Source: Vibrio cyclitrophicus (GTDB lineage: Bacteria; Pseudomonadota; Gammaproteobacteria; Enterobacterales; Vibrionaceae). From it: a DNA stretch of 64,000 nt. Under the pieces are notes generated by a model, which did no database searches, had not been told where the DNA came from, and was given only the letters and a program-made list of their open reading frames with translations. Made by a program: the position numbers and the translations under genes. Below, piece after piece: positions 16,637 through 24,777 of the stretch. Position 1 is the first letter of the stretch. Every line of letters begins with the position of its first letter. The DNA lies in contig CP065367.1 in the NCBI GenBank assembly GCA_023206055.1, positions 868,001 to 932,000 of the forward strand, read 5' to 3'.

Positions 16637-18151
16637 ATGCTTCAAATAAAGACGGTTGCTCTCTCTATTGCATTAGCAATGTCAGCAACACATGCAAGTG
16701 CATCAATACTACCGGCCCATCAAGTCAATAGTGACTGGTATATAAATTCAGAAAAGAAACTCGATTCTCAGCTTGAGCAATCACCCAATACCGCCGCAAA
16801 AAACGTGGTGGTTTTTTTCGCCAACGGTATGGGGCCAACCACATTGACCGCTTCTCGTATTCATGAAGCGCAGTTACGTGGAGAAGAATATGGGGAAGAG
16901 AACAGTTTATCATTTGAACGGTTAGCTGATTCGGGGTTACTTAAAACTTACAGCACAAACCAACAAGTTGCGGACACCGCCGCCAGCATGACGGCAATGT
17001 CTACTGGCGTTAAAACAAAAGCAGGTGTTATTGGCCTGACAGACAATATTGAGCGCAGTGATTGTCATATCCAAAACGAGAAGTTGCACACATTACTTGA
17101 ACTCGCAACCCATAAAGGAATGGCAACGGGCGTTGTTGCTACAGGACGAGTGACCCATGCTAGTGTTGCACCGCTTTACGCTCATACATCAAATAGAGAC
17201 TGGGAGTCATCTGTGTCTACAGAATGCTCAGGCCAAGTTTCTGATATTGCTTACCAACTGGTTCATGAAGCGGCGCCAATAAACGTTGTTCTTGGTGGCG
17301 GAAGTAGAGAATTTCTCCCTACATCGGAAGATGGTAAACGAGAAAATGGCAACTTAACAACGGACTGGACCGAGCGATTTGGCAACGAATCCGCCTACCT
17401 CAGTTCTCGTGAAGATTTTGATAATACAAATTTTAGTCGAGCTGATCGAGTCTTAGGTTTGTTTAACGAGAGTCATATGTCTTACGAAGTCGACCGGGAC
17501 CCAGAATTAGAGCCCTCTTTATCTGAAATGACGGAAGCCGCACTGAAATTGCTCACAAACACTCCGCGAGGCCTAGAGAATGGCTTCATGTTAAGTGTGT
17601 CTGCAAGCCGTATTTCTCATGGGCACCAAGCAGGCAACGCCGCTAGAGCCTTAACGGAAACCATTTCACTAAGCCATGCTGTAGAGAAAACTCAATCATA
17701 CCTTGCGGATGCCGGATTACTGGAAGACACATTAATTGTTGTTGCATCCGACCACTCATACACGCTCTCTATTGGCGGCTTTGGTGCACGTGGCAACCCA
17801 ATTTTAGGCATTTCTGAAACCTACGATGGGCAAGGATTAGATGGTGCTGCAGATGCTACTGATGGCTTTGAATACACAACGTTAGCTTACGCAAATGGTC
17901 CTGGCGCTCAATTTACTCGAGATGACTCAGGTAATCGTGTCGACCCTGGTTTGGAAGATACTGAAAATGTTGACTACCTTCAGCAAGCAACCGTTCCTCT
18001 TCAAGCTTCAACATCCTCAGGTGAAGATGTACCGGTATTTGCAATGGGACCAAGAAGTTACTTGGTACGAGGGACATCAGAGCAAACTTCGATTTTTCAT
18101 GTGATCAACCAAGCTGCTGAGCTAGGTGCTCAGGCATACCAAACTAAATAA
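16637..18151 (+). CDS. Alkaline-phosphatase-family protein lacking most catalytic metal ligands (probable pseudoenzyme)
   Basis: 504 residues; signal peptide ending ATHASA near 22, so periplasmic. It is collinear with the intact phosphatase encoded next, and with PhoA. The active site is largely gone. The PhoA D51 equivalent is N63 (FFANGMG), nucleophile S102 is T114 (ADTAAS), T155 is S176, E322 is S322, D327 is S327, H331 is Q331 (SASRISHGHQ) and H412 is S460 (TSSGEDV). Only D372-H373 remain of the Zn ligands. All three Zn1 ligands and the Mg ligands are lost, yet the frame is intact and the fold motifs are kept, so it is not a decaying pseudogene. It could be a regulator, binding partner or lectin-like protein. 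The ATG at 16637 is chosen because the signal peptide begins there. Confidence 0.75.
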   Translation: MLQIKTVALSIALAMSATHASASILPAHQVNSDWYINSEKKLDSQLEQSPNTAAKNVVVFFANGMGPTTLTASRIHEAQLRGEEYGEENSLSFERLADSGLLKTYSTNQQVADTAASMTAMSTGVKTKAGVIGLTDNIERSDCHIQNEKLHTLLELATHKGMATGVVATGRVTHASVAPLYAHTSNRDWESSVSTECSGQVSDIAYQLVHEAAPINVVLGGGSREFLPTSEDGKRENGNLTTDWTERFGNESAYLSSREDFDNTNFSRADRVLGLFNESHMSYEVDRDPELEPSLSEMTEAALKLLTNTPRGLENGFMLSVSASRISHGHQAGNAARALTETISLSHAVEKTQSYLADAGLLEDTLIVVASDHSYTLSIGGFGARGNPILGISETYDGQGLDGAADATDGFEYTTLAYANGPGAQFTRDDSGNRVDPGLEDTENVDYLQQATVPLQASTSSGEDVPVFAMGPRSYLVRGTSEQTSIFHVINQAAELGAQAYQTK

Positions 18152-18162
18152 GGCATAGTAAA

Positions 18163-19839
18163 ATGACATTGAAAACACTCACCCTTGCTATGACCTCAGC
18201 ATTCTTGCTAGCGGGCTGCAACTCATCAACTTCAGGTGATGAAGTAGAAAAACCTAATTTTGGTTGGACATTAGGTACACCTGTCGTCTCTGATACTGAG
18301 CGGGTTAACTCATGGTTTAACCAGGGTGCGGAGCGCATTGACAGTATTCAATCTGAATTTGAACTTGCCTCTTTTAATACCAAGGGTAAAGCAAAGAACA
18401 TCATTCTTTTCGTCGGTGATGGCATGGGGATATCGACGTTGACCGCTGGTCGTATATTAGAAGCTCAAACACGTTATGGCATGGAATTAGGGGAGGAACA
18501 CCAAGTTGTATTCGAAAAATTCCCACATACCGCGCTGTCAAAAACATATAATTCGGATGCAACGGTTCCCGACTCTGCCGGCACAATGAATGCCATGATG
18601 ACAGGCGTAAAAAATCGACAGTCTGTGATAGGGTTAGATGAAAATGTTTGGTTCAGCCAATGTGATGCGAACCTCTTTGATTCTCAACTAATTTCAGCAC
18701 TAGATTTAGCCAAAATGGCAGGAAAATCGACAGGTATTGTCACCACGACTGCAGTCACGCATGCAACACCTGCCGCTACCTACGCCTTTAGCCCTAATAG
18801 AAACTGGGAAACGGACACTTCTGCTGGATTAGACGGATGTATCCCTGACATCGCAAAGCAGCTTATTGACTATCAACATAAGTTTGACAATGGATACGGT
18901 GGTTTTACCACGGAACTCAATTCAGGTATGGATGTGATATTCGGGGGCGGAAGAAGTTACTTTACCCTTAACTCTGAAGAATCATTTTCAGAAGGCGATC
19001 GCGAAGATGAAGATTTGATCGAGCTATGGAAACAACGAAACCCAAATGGCGCGTATATTCAGAGTGGTGATGAGCTTGCAAACCTTAATATAGATCAACA
19101 CAACACCATTCTTGGTTTGTTTGCCGAGTCTCAACTAGATTTTGACCTCTACCGAGAAGATACCGATCAACCGTCACTCTCTGAGATGACAAGTTCCGCG
19201 CTAGAACTGTTACAGAAGAATGAAGATAACGGGTTCTTCTTAATGGTCGAAGGGGGTCGAATCGACCACGGGCATCATTTTGGTAGCTCAAAGAATGCAC
19301 TTTACGATTTTATGGCATTTAATCAAGCCATTGAAACAGCGTTGGAAATGACAAAAGATGCTGCGGATGAAACACTCATCATTGTTACGGCCGATCACTC
19401 CCATGTATTTACCATTGGTGGCAAACCCAAACGTGGTAACCACATTTTGGATCTCGTTCACGATGTAAATGATGAACTGATGTTAGCGGATGATGGACTT
19501 CCCTTCACTGCCTTGCACTACGCCAATGGCTTAAATGGTGGTACCGATGAATTTGAATTCTGTTACCCAGGTTACGGCTGTTTTAGCTTCAAGGGTTCCT
19601 TTGATGATACAGGGGCACGTAAAGACCCAGGCACATCGGAAGAAACCATGGCGAATGGCTACGCGCAGCAAACAACCGTTCCTTTACCGTCAGAATCTCA
19701 CGCCGGTGAAGATGTGGGAATCTGGGCGATTGGTCCAGGTTCTGAACAAGTTCGCGGTGTACTGGAACAAAACAGTATTTTTCATATCATGGAGCGAGCC
19801 GGTAACTTGATTGAAAACGCGGAAGCAGCAATAAATTAA
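18163..19839 (+). CDS. Alkaline phosphatase (PhoA family), lipoprotein
   Basis: 558 residues; lipobox LLAGC places the acylated Cys at 19, so it is membrane-tethered in the periplasm or at the surface. All PhoA-type catalytic residues can be found: D86 in VGDGMG, nucleophile S138 in PDSAGT, H200/T202 in VTHATPA, E363 and D368 with H372 in VEGGRIDHGHH, D411-H412 in TADHSH and H513 in ESHAGEDV. It should hydrolyse phosphate monoesters using two Zn and one Mg ion. Length is in the range of the large marine PhoA forms. It starts 11 bases after the pseudo-phosphatase stop, in one operon, and presumably supplies phosphate under limitation. Confidence 0.9.
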   Translation: MTLKTLTLAMTSAFLLAGCNSSTSGDEVEKPNFGWTLGTPVVSDTERVNSWFNQGAERIDSIQSEFELASFNTKGKAKNIILFVGDGMGISTLTAGRILEAQTRYGMELGEEHQVVFEKFPHTALSKTYNSDATVPDSAGTMNAMMTGVKNRQSVIGLDENVWFSQCDANLFDSQLISALDLAKMAGKSTGIVTTTAVTHATPAATYAFSPNRNWETDTSAGLDGCIPDIAKQLIDYQHKFDNGYGGFTTELNSGMDVIFGGGRSYFTLNSEESFSEGDREDEDLIELWKQRNPNGAYIQSGDELANLNIDQHNTILGLFAESQLDFDLYREDTDQPSLSEMTSSALELLQKNEDNGFFLMVEGGRIDHGHHFGSSKNALYDFMAFNQAIETALEMTKDAADETLIIVTADHSHVFTIGGKPKRGNHILDLVHDVNDELMLADDGLPFTALHYANGLNGGTDEFEFCYPGYGCFSFKGSFDDTGARKDPGTSEETMANGYAQQTTVPLPSESHAGEDVGIWAIGPGSEQVRGVLEQNSIFHIMERAGNLIENAEAAIN

Positions 19840-19845
19840 CCCTAC

Positions 19846-19871
19846 GCTCCTCGAGCTAAGGCTCGAGGAGC
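19846..19871 (+). other. Perfect 11-bp intercistronic hairpin after the phosphatase
   Basis: GCTCCTCGAGC / GCTCGAGGAGC with a TAAG loop, 6 bases past the phosphatase stop. No T-run follows. It may protect the upstream mRNA from 3' exonucleases and lower expression of the next gene. Confidence 0.6.
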
Positions 19872-19902
19872 GGCAAGTAAAACAATAAATTTGGTATTCA
19901 AC

Positions 19903-20592
19903 GTGAAGCAGTTAATTACTCTACTCTTACTTATTTTTACACATACAATCAGTGCGAATAATAGCGTCCATGCCATGGATGACAGCTACTCTGCTCAATA
20001 TAAAATTTCAGAGCACTTGGGTTTTCAGGTAACAACTAGCCTGATGGCGTTTACTGTGACGGATAACCACGTCATCCGAGAATTACCGCAACATAATATT
20101 ATTGAGCATTGGGTTAAACGTGACAACGGAAGACATATTTTTTATCGCCACTTCCCCAATTATGACAGCAGTATTCACTATACCCGCGGTGATTTAAGAG
20201 CCTTCAATTTATCGGGTGATTGGGAAACAACAACCCAAGTTATCCCATATCGTTGGCTACAGGCGCTTGAAAAAAAAGAGACCTTTCGTACAGAACAAGG
20301 CTCTGTTTCACGGTTTGAAGGTGACATTAACGGATATCAAGTTTCGATAGATTGGCTCAATGACAAGGGACTACCGAAAAAATATACGATAAAAAAACAA
20401 CATCAGAGATTGACCCTTGAATTACTCGATCTGACTGATGCAAATCGTACAATCGCAAAGCTGAAAGACTGGGATAAATACCGTAAAATTGATTTTTCAG
20501 ATGCGATGGATATGGAACGTGATGAGTTTGTACAGTATTTGCTGACCAGCGGACAACTAGAAACTAATGGTGCAAATTTTCATACGCATTAG
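19903..20592 (+). CDS. Exported protein of unknown function downstream of alkaline phosphatase
   Basis: 229 residues from the GTG at 19903; a TTG at 19891 is the alternative and neither has a strong ribosome site. A signal peptide runs to about residue 24 (IFTHTISANNSVHA). The rest is beta-rich with an acidic C-terminus. Motifs such as HWVKRDNGRHIFYRHFP and GDINGYQVSIDWLNDKGLPKKYTI suggest a lipoprotein-localisation-like or outer-membrane-associated beta-sheet fold, but I do not recognise a family. It is co-directional with the phosphatase and flanked by strong hairpins on both sides, so it is probably the last gene of the phosphate cluster. Confidence 0.6.
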   Translation: MKQLITLLLLIFTHTISANNSVHAMDDSYSAQYKISEHLGFQVTTSLMAFTVTDNHVIRELPQHNIIEHWVKRDNGRHIFYRHFPNYDSSIHYTRGDLRAFNLSGDWETTTQVIPYRWLQALEKKETFRTEQGSVSRFEGDINGYQVSIDWLNDKGLPKKYTIKKQHQRLTLELLDLTDANRTIAKLKDWDKYRKIDFSDAMDMERDEFVQYLLTSGQLETNGANFHTH

Positions 20593-20624
20593 GCGTTAGA
20601 AGACTACCGTTTAAACAGTTCAAA

Positions 20625-20662
20625 TATTAGACGTTATAAGGCTACCCTTATAACGTCTAATA
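20625..20662 (+). terminator. Long perfect hairpin ending the phosphate cluster
   Basis: A 17-bp perfect stem, including TTAGACGTTATAAGG / CCTTATAACGTCTAA, with a 4-base loop. There is no clear T-run after it, so it may be an atypical terminator or a stability element. Confidence 0.55.
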
Positions 20663-20752
20663 AATTAACCATCAGCATTAAAATGCAATGAAAAGAGAGC
20701 TCTAGCAAAAATGTTTCGGGGTATTTAAGTTTTACAGACCACGTCATCACTC

Positions 20753-20868
20753 TTTTGGACAAAGATGTGTTACACCACCAGTCAACACACCTATGGACAG
20801 AAATCAGTTTCGCAAATCAGAACATTAACATGTCATGAATTACGTGAAGTATGGAAAAGTCGCTTAAC
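20753..20868. repeat. Relic of a dispersed element carrying two GGACA motifs (copies D1, D2)
   Basis: TTTTGGACAAAGATGTGT at 20753-20770 and CTATGGACAGAAATCAGT at 20791-20808 belong to the family seen at 4304 and 13813. Similarity to 13815-13890 extends through AGTATGGAAAA. No intact gene is present. Confidence 0.5.
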
Positions 20869-20963
20869 TTGGTGTCTAGCATTGATGATGCGGATCAGTT
20901 GGATGAACGTCTATCATTCAAACAACTCATATACGTTTTTTGCATCACGTACTCGATAGGTTT

Positions 20964-21028
20964 GGCTTCCCACCGGAACACCAGTACTTAATATCATCCA
21001 TTTTAAATCCAACAGGTTCTGCCGTAAA
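20964..21028. repeat. 65-bp dispersed repeat, copy 2
   Basis: Gap-free match at about 55 of 65 positions to 4063-4127. It ends six bases before the A-run of the guaC terminator. Confidence 0.7.
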
Positions 21029-21033
21029 TCCCC

Positions 21034-21063
21034 AAAAAAAAGAGCCGCTTAAAAGCGGCTCTT
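21034..21063 (-). terminator. Rho-independent terminator of guaC
   Basis: On the minus strand the stem AAGAGCCGCTT / AAGCGGCTCTT is followed by a run of T residues (A-run 21034-21041 on the plus strand), about 30 bases past the guaC stop. Confidence 0.85.
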
Positions 21064-21092
21064 GATCTTCAAATTATTCGAATCCGTTCAGA

Positions 21093-22136
21093 TTACTCTT
21101 TACCGAATACGTTGTTCTCTTGCTCTTGTACACGGATGAAAGTCGTACGCTTAGTTAGCTCTTTAAGCTTTGCTGCGCCTACGTATGTACAAGTTGAACG
21201 TACACCACCAAGGATGTCAGAAATTGTGTTGTGAACTGAACCACGGTATGGAAGTAGAACAGTTTTACCTTCCGCTGCGCGGTACTTAGCAACACCACCT
21301 GAGTGCTTGTCCATAGCCGACTGAGACGACATTCCATAGAACTTCATGTATTGCTTACCGTCTTGCTCTACTACTTCACCGCCTGACTCAGAGTGACCAG
21401 CTAGCATGCCGCCTAGCATTACGAAGTCAGCACCGCCGCCGAACGCTTTAGAAACGTCACCCGCACATGAACAGCCACCGTCACCGATGATCATGCCGCC
21501 CAGGCCGTGTGCCGCATCGCCACACTCGATGATTGCAGAAAGTTGAGGGTAACCTACGCCTGTTTTAACACGTGTAGTACAAACAGAACCGGGGCCGATA
21601 CCAACCTTAACGATGTCTGCGCCAGCTAGGATTAGCTCTTCAACCATGTCACCTGTTACAACGTTACCCGCAGAGATAACTTTTGTCGGGAATTCAGCAC
21701 GTACTTTTTGTACGAACTCAACAAGGTGCTCTGAGTAGCCGTTCGCGATATCGATACAGATGAATACGAAGTCTTCGCTAAGCGCCATGATCTTCTTAAC
21801 TTTCTCGAACTCAGCTTCAGAAGTACCTGTTGATACAAAAACGTTGTTTAGAGTTTTCTTGTCTGCTGTTTTAGCAAACTCAGCCCACTGCTCTACTGTG
21901 TAGTGCTTGTGTACTGCAGTCATAACACCGTGCTCTGCTAGAGCAGTTGCCATTTCAAAGCTTGCTACCGAATCCATGTTAGCTGCAATTACTGGAGTAC
22001 CAGACCATTGACGACCGCTATGCTTGAATGTAAAATCGCGGGTTAATTCAACTTGAGAACGGCTTTTAAGGGTAGAACGCTTCGGACGGAAGAGTACATC
22101 TTTGAAACCTAACTTAAGTTCTTGTTCGATACGCAT
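21093..22136 (-). CDS. guaC: GMP reductase
   Basis: 347 residues, the standard length of GuaC. It converts GMP to IMP with NADPH and ammonia release, feeding guanine nucleotides back to the purine pool. The IMPDH/GMPR barrel is evident: PVIAANMDSVASFEMA at the N-terminus, the catalytic loop GIGPGSVCTTR with C186, then DGGCSCAGDVSKAFGGGADFVMLGGMLAGH. There is no CBS insert, which separates it from IMP dehydrogenase. The ATG at 22136 follows AAGGAAA. A promoter and a hairpin leader lie upstream and a terminator downstream, so it is monocistronic. Vibrio genomes known to me carry guaC on chromosome 2. Confidence 0.96.
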   Translation of the reverse strand: MRIEQELKLGFKDVLFRPKRSTLKSRSQVELTRDFTFKHSGRQWSGTPVIAANMDSVASFEMATALAEHGVMTAVHKHYTVEQWAEFAKTADKKTLNNVFVSTGTSEAEFEKVKKIMALSEDFVFICIDIANGYSEHLVEFVQKVRAEFPTKVISAGNVVTGDMVEELILAGADIVKVGIGPGSVCTTRVKTGVGYPQLSAIIECGDAAHGLGGMIIGDGGCSCAGDVSKAFGGGADFVMLGGMLAGHSESGGEVVEQDGKQYMKFYGMSSQSAMDKHSGGVAKYRAAEGKTVLLPYRGSVHNTISDILGGVRSTCTYVGAAKLKELTKRTTFIRVQEQENNVFGKE

Positions 22137-22227
22137 GGTGTTTTCCTTGATTCATAAAATTATGTGTCTCTCGCGAAATGCGCAGTAAAACCGTTGGCAG
22201 ACGAGTTTACTTTTCTTCGGACACAAA

Positions 22228-22259
22228 AAAACCGGAGCGTTGGCAGACGCTCCGGTTTT
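22228..22259 (-). promoter_or_regulatory. Hairpin with T-run at the 5' end of the guaC transcript (possible attenuator)
   Basis: On the minus strand, AAAACCGGAGCG / CGCTCCGGTTTT encloses a short loop and is followed by seven T residues, the form of an intrinsic terminator. It lies about 92 bases before the guaC ATG and begins almost at the predicted transcription start. The 12-mer CGTCTGCCAACG in its upper stem and loop recurs about 43 bases downstream in the same leader (plus-strand position about 22193), so the two copies could form alternative contacts. No known riboswitch was recognised. Confidence 0.5.
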
Positions 22260-22263
22260 CAGC

Positions 22264-22291
22264 ATTATAGGTTGTGATTTACTAACAGCAA
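22264..22291 (-). promoter_or_regulatory. guaC: Sigma-70-type promoter of guaC
   Basis: On the minus strand TTGCTG (22286-22291), 16 bases, TATAAT (22264-22269). The predicted start is near 22257, i.e. at the foot of the leader hairpin. Confidence 0.65.
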
Positions 22292-22900
22292 GTCTGATAT
22301 TTCACTTTTTTTTATGCTATCCTCTCAAAGATTCCATATCTGCTACAAACCCCTCAACTTTACTTTCCAACTAAATTCTTACTAATTAATAACTTAGCGA
22401 ACTATTCACGCAAACGCTGTCGATTTATTGCGCAATCGTTTTCCTCCCTATTTCGCTCAATATCCCCCTCGTTAAGCAATAATGTGAAGAAAGTGCCTCG
22501 AAATCACATAAAAATCACACTTTTCTCCAACAAAAAAATGCCTTTTTTCTTAAATAAATTCGATTTTTTTCTAATTTTTATCTGTTTTAGACCAAATTGG
22601 GCAGTCTTGTGACGTTTTTGTTTTGTTGTCACTTGGGAAAGTAGAGTGAAAACGACTCAATCTAGAGGCCAATACTCACTTGGGTTTGATAATTCGACCT
22701 TCACACTCCATTAAATGCGCCTTTCAGTTTGTACTTTATAAATCCAATTTCTTTTAACCCGTAGCATTACGGTTCCAAAAGCACATTTCGTCGCCGCCCT
22801 TTCGTTCATGTAATCTAGAAGACTCTGCAAAGCGCTCCAAAAAAGAGGATTGGTTGGCGTGAAAACTGGGGGAAAGATAAGATTTGAAGAATAGAAAGCA
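22292..22900. other. Large AT-rich intergenic region without genes
   Basis: About 600 bases upstream of guaC. No ORF with a credible start, no RNA gene and no repeat recognised. Poly-A/T tracts are frequent (22530-22580). It could hide a small RNA, but nothing in it supports calling one. Confidence 0.35.
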
Positions 22901-22935
22901 AAAAATGGCTAAGGTGATTAACCTTAGCCATTTTT
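22901..22935. terminator. Bidirectional terminator hairpin
   Basis: AAAAATGGCTAAGGT / ACCTTAGCCATTTTT, a perfect 15-bp stem with a 5-base loop and T-runs on both strands. It ends the leftward PAS/response-regulator transcript. Confidence 0.8.
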
Positions 22936-22998
22936 ATTCGCTGATTAGACTGATTCTAATACGCGTATAGGAAAGCGTTGTTTGGCGAGTAGAATGAT

Positions 22999-23436
22999 CT
23001 AGTTCTTTTGAGATACTAACGCTTCTGCCGTTGCATCCTGAATAGACAAGAACAATGAGGTAACTTGGCCTGTTGGCGAGCGCATCGGGTTAAGCGTCAC
23101 GTTCTGATACATGAAATCGGCTTGTTGGGTTACAGGCCTAACGTTACGACATTTAAACAGATAAGGCCTTTGTTGCCATGTAATGAAGCTGCGACAGCCT
23201 AAATCGTAAACCGGCTTAGTCTTAAGCCTAAACCACTCTTCAGGGATTTCAGGGAACAGTTCAAAGATAGACTTACCAATCGCGTCATGCGATTGCTTAC
23301 CGCTATGGTGCGTCATGAAGCCATTCCAAACTTGTACCTGAAAGTCACGGTTAATGACCACCAGCCCCATATCGACGTTTTGAACCATGTCCACCATCCA
23401 GTGGAACTGTTCAAATTCAGCAGGAAGATTCAACAT
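22999..23436 (-). CDS. Stand-alone PAS-domain protein
   Basis: 145 residues made almost entirely of one PAS domain: MVQNVDMGLVVINRDFQVQVWNGFM at the N-terminus, then GKSIFELFPEIPEEWF and the terminal beta strands MYQNVTLNPMRSPTGQVTSLFLSIQDAT. It has no output domain, so it must act through a partner. It starts one base after the stop of the response regulator upstream and is surely co-translated with it. The likely role is a sensory input to that regulator, sensing redox, light or a small ligand. The cofactor cannot be read from sequence. Confidence 0.8.
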   Translation of the reverse strand: MLNLPAEFEQFHWMVDMVQNVDMGLVVINRDFQVQVWNGFMTHHSGKQSHDAIGKSIFELFPEIPEEWFRLKTKPVYDLGCRSFITWQQRPYLFKCRNVRPVTQQADFMYQNVTLNPMRSPTGQVTSLFLSIQDATAEALVSQKN

Positions 23437-23437
23437 A

Positions 23438-24442
23438 TTAAAACTCCTCCATTAAGTAGGCCAATTTGTTGTCTAGAAGAGGCAGAGACTCATCAACGAA
23501 CATAAATAGAAGGTCACAACGGATGGAAGTGCCGTCTATGTTGTAGCTGACTTCGAACGTCATGGTTTTCTTAAATGAGCCACTGGTATTTTCGATAACC
23601 GAATCAATCGAGATGTGTTGCCCAAGCAGAACCGGCGAACTTTGGAAGAAGCGAACCTCAGATTGCTCCCCTAACCCGTTAAGGAAAGAGCCAACGAGAA
23701 TATTCGATACATCCATCAGTAATTCTAACTCTTCGAGCTGTTCGCTTTCGGTTGGCACCTTCATGAGCTTTTTAAGGTCGCTCACACTGGAATCACTCAA
23801 CAATACTAGCGCTTCACCTGCGATGCCTTCTCCGCTAAAGCCTTGGCAAACACCCGATACTTGGTCGTTGTCTGCTAGGTCACGAAGTGCCATGTGCAAT
23901 TCACTTACTTCGAAAATGTTCACATTCGGCAATGGTAAGTGAACAAATACATTAAAGTGGCGCGCCAATGCATCAGCTGCACGGCCTATCGCAACGTTCG
24001 CCACTTCCATGTAGATATCGCGTCTGCGCAGAATCGGCAGCTCTAATGGGCTAGGAATAACGAGTTGCGGCTGTTTTGGTGGCTCAACATGCTCACGTAA
24101 AATGGCTTTTAACGCTTCTTTATCAATCGGCTTTTGCAAAAACGCTTTAGCACCAAGATCCATGACCTTCTGCTGCGCTTTTGGTTGGATATCACCAGAA
24201 ACAACCACAACAGGCGTGGTATCACCTAAACGTTGCATCTCTTCCAATGTGCCATAGCCATCTAATTCCGGCATGGTGAGGTCGAGGAACATCAGTTTGA
24301 ACTGGTTTTGAGCGAGCTCTTCAAGTGCATTAAGCCCATGAACAGCAAAAGTTATATCTGCATTTAGAGAACTAGGCAGTGATCGAGCCATCTGCTTCCT
24401 TGCTAACGCAGAATCATCACATATAAGAACTGGGAACGACAT
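23438..24442 (-). CDS. Response regulator with a C-terminal CheC-like phosphatase domain
   Basis: 334 residues. The N-terminal receiver (1-115) has DD at 9-10, phospho-acceptor D54 in LMFLDLTMPE, S81 and K103 in LQKPID. The C-terminal part (~135-330) resembles CheC/CheX phosphatases and carries two ExxN-type helices: EVANVAIGRAADALA (144-158, intact E and N) and DVSNILVGSFLNGLG (242-256, with Asp for Glu). CheC enzymes dephosphorylate CheY-P. A receiver fused to such a domain could switch phosphatase activity on chemotaxis or other regulators, or control its own lifetime. It is first in a two-gene operon with the PAS protein. No kinase is adjacent. Confidence 0.85.
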   Translation of the reverse strand: MSFPVLICDDSALARKQMARSLPSSLNADITFAVHGLNALEELAQNQFKLMFLDLTMPELDGYGTLEEMQRLGDTTPVVVVSGDIQPKAQQKVMDLGAKAFLQKPIDKEALKAILREHVEPPKQPQLVIPSPLELPILRRRDIYMEVANVAIGRAADALARHFNVFVHLPLPNVNIFEVSELHMALRDLADNDQVSGVCQGFSGEGIAGEALVLLSDSSVSDLKKLMKVPTESEQLEELELLMDVSNILVGSFLNGLGEQSEVRFFQSSPVLLGQHISIDSVIENTSGSFKKTMTFEVSYNIDGTSIRCDLLFMFVDESLPLLDNKLAYLMEEF

Positions 24443-24660
24443 AAATGCACCACCGACAAATTAAAGCTAACTCGGACGAGTGTAACAGAACATTATGGTA
24501 TCAGGTACGGGGTGAATGGATTTATATGTAGATTATTAGTAAGAATGATGAAACAAGCAGGTGAGCTATTAACTCGCATTATTCTTTATGAAAAACAATA
24601 TGCTACAAAGATAATAACAACTCGATATTGTGGAGTATTAACACTATTTTATTAAATCAA
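24443..24660. other. Promoter region of the response-regulator/PAS operon
   Basis: About 220 bases between the start at 24442 and the terminator at 24661; AT-rich, no gene seen. Confidence 0.35.
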
Positions 24661-24688
24661 AGCCTTAATAAGTCGGTTTATTAAGGCT
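24661..24688 (-). terminator. Terminator of the small membrane-protein gene
   Basis: Perfect stem AGCCTTAATAA / TTATTAAGGCT with a 6-base loop; on the minus strand it continues into TTTGATTT. Confidence 0.6.
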
Positions 24689-24777
24689 CGGTTTGCTCAT
24701 GCATTTATCGCTTCTATATATCCAATACAAGAGAGCGAATACAAGATGTCTTATACATCAGAGTAAATGTAAACAAG

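Noticed and set aside
16637..18151. Calling the first phosphatase-family gene a pseudogene
   Set aside because: The reading frame, signal peptide and conserved scaffold are intact; only active-site residues are changed, so it is described as a probable pseudoenzyme.
20765..20959. 64-codon frame in the repeat relic region
   Set aside because: No ribosome site, no recognisable product and it lies in a degenerate repeat.
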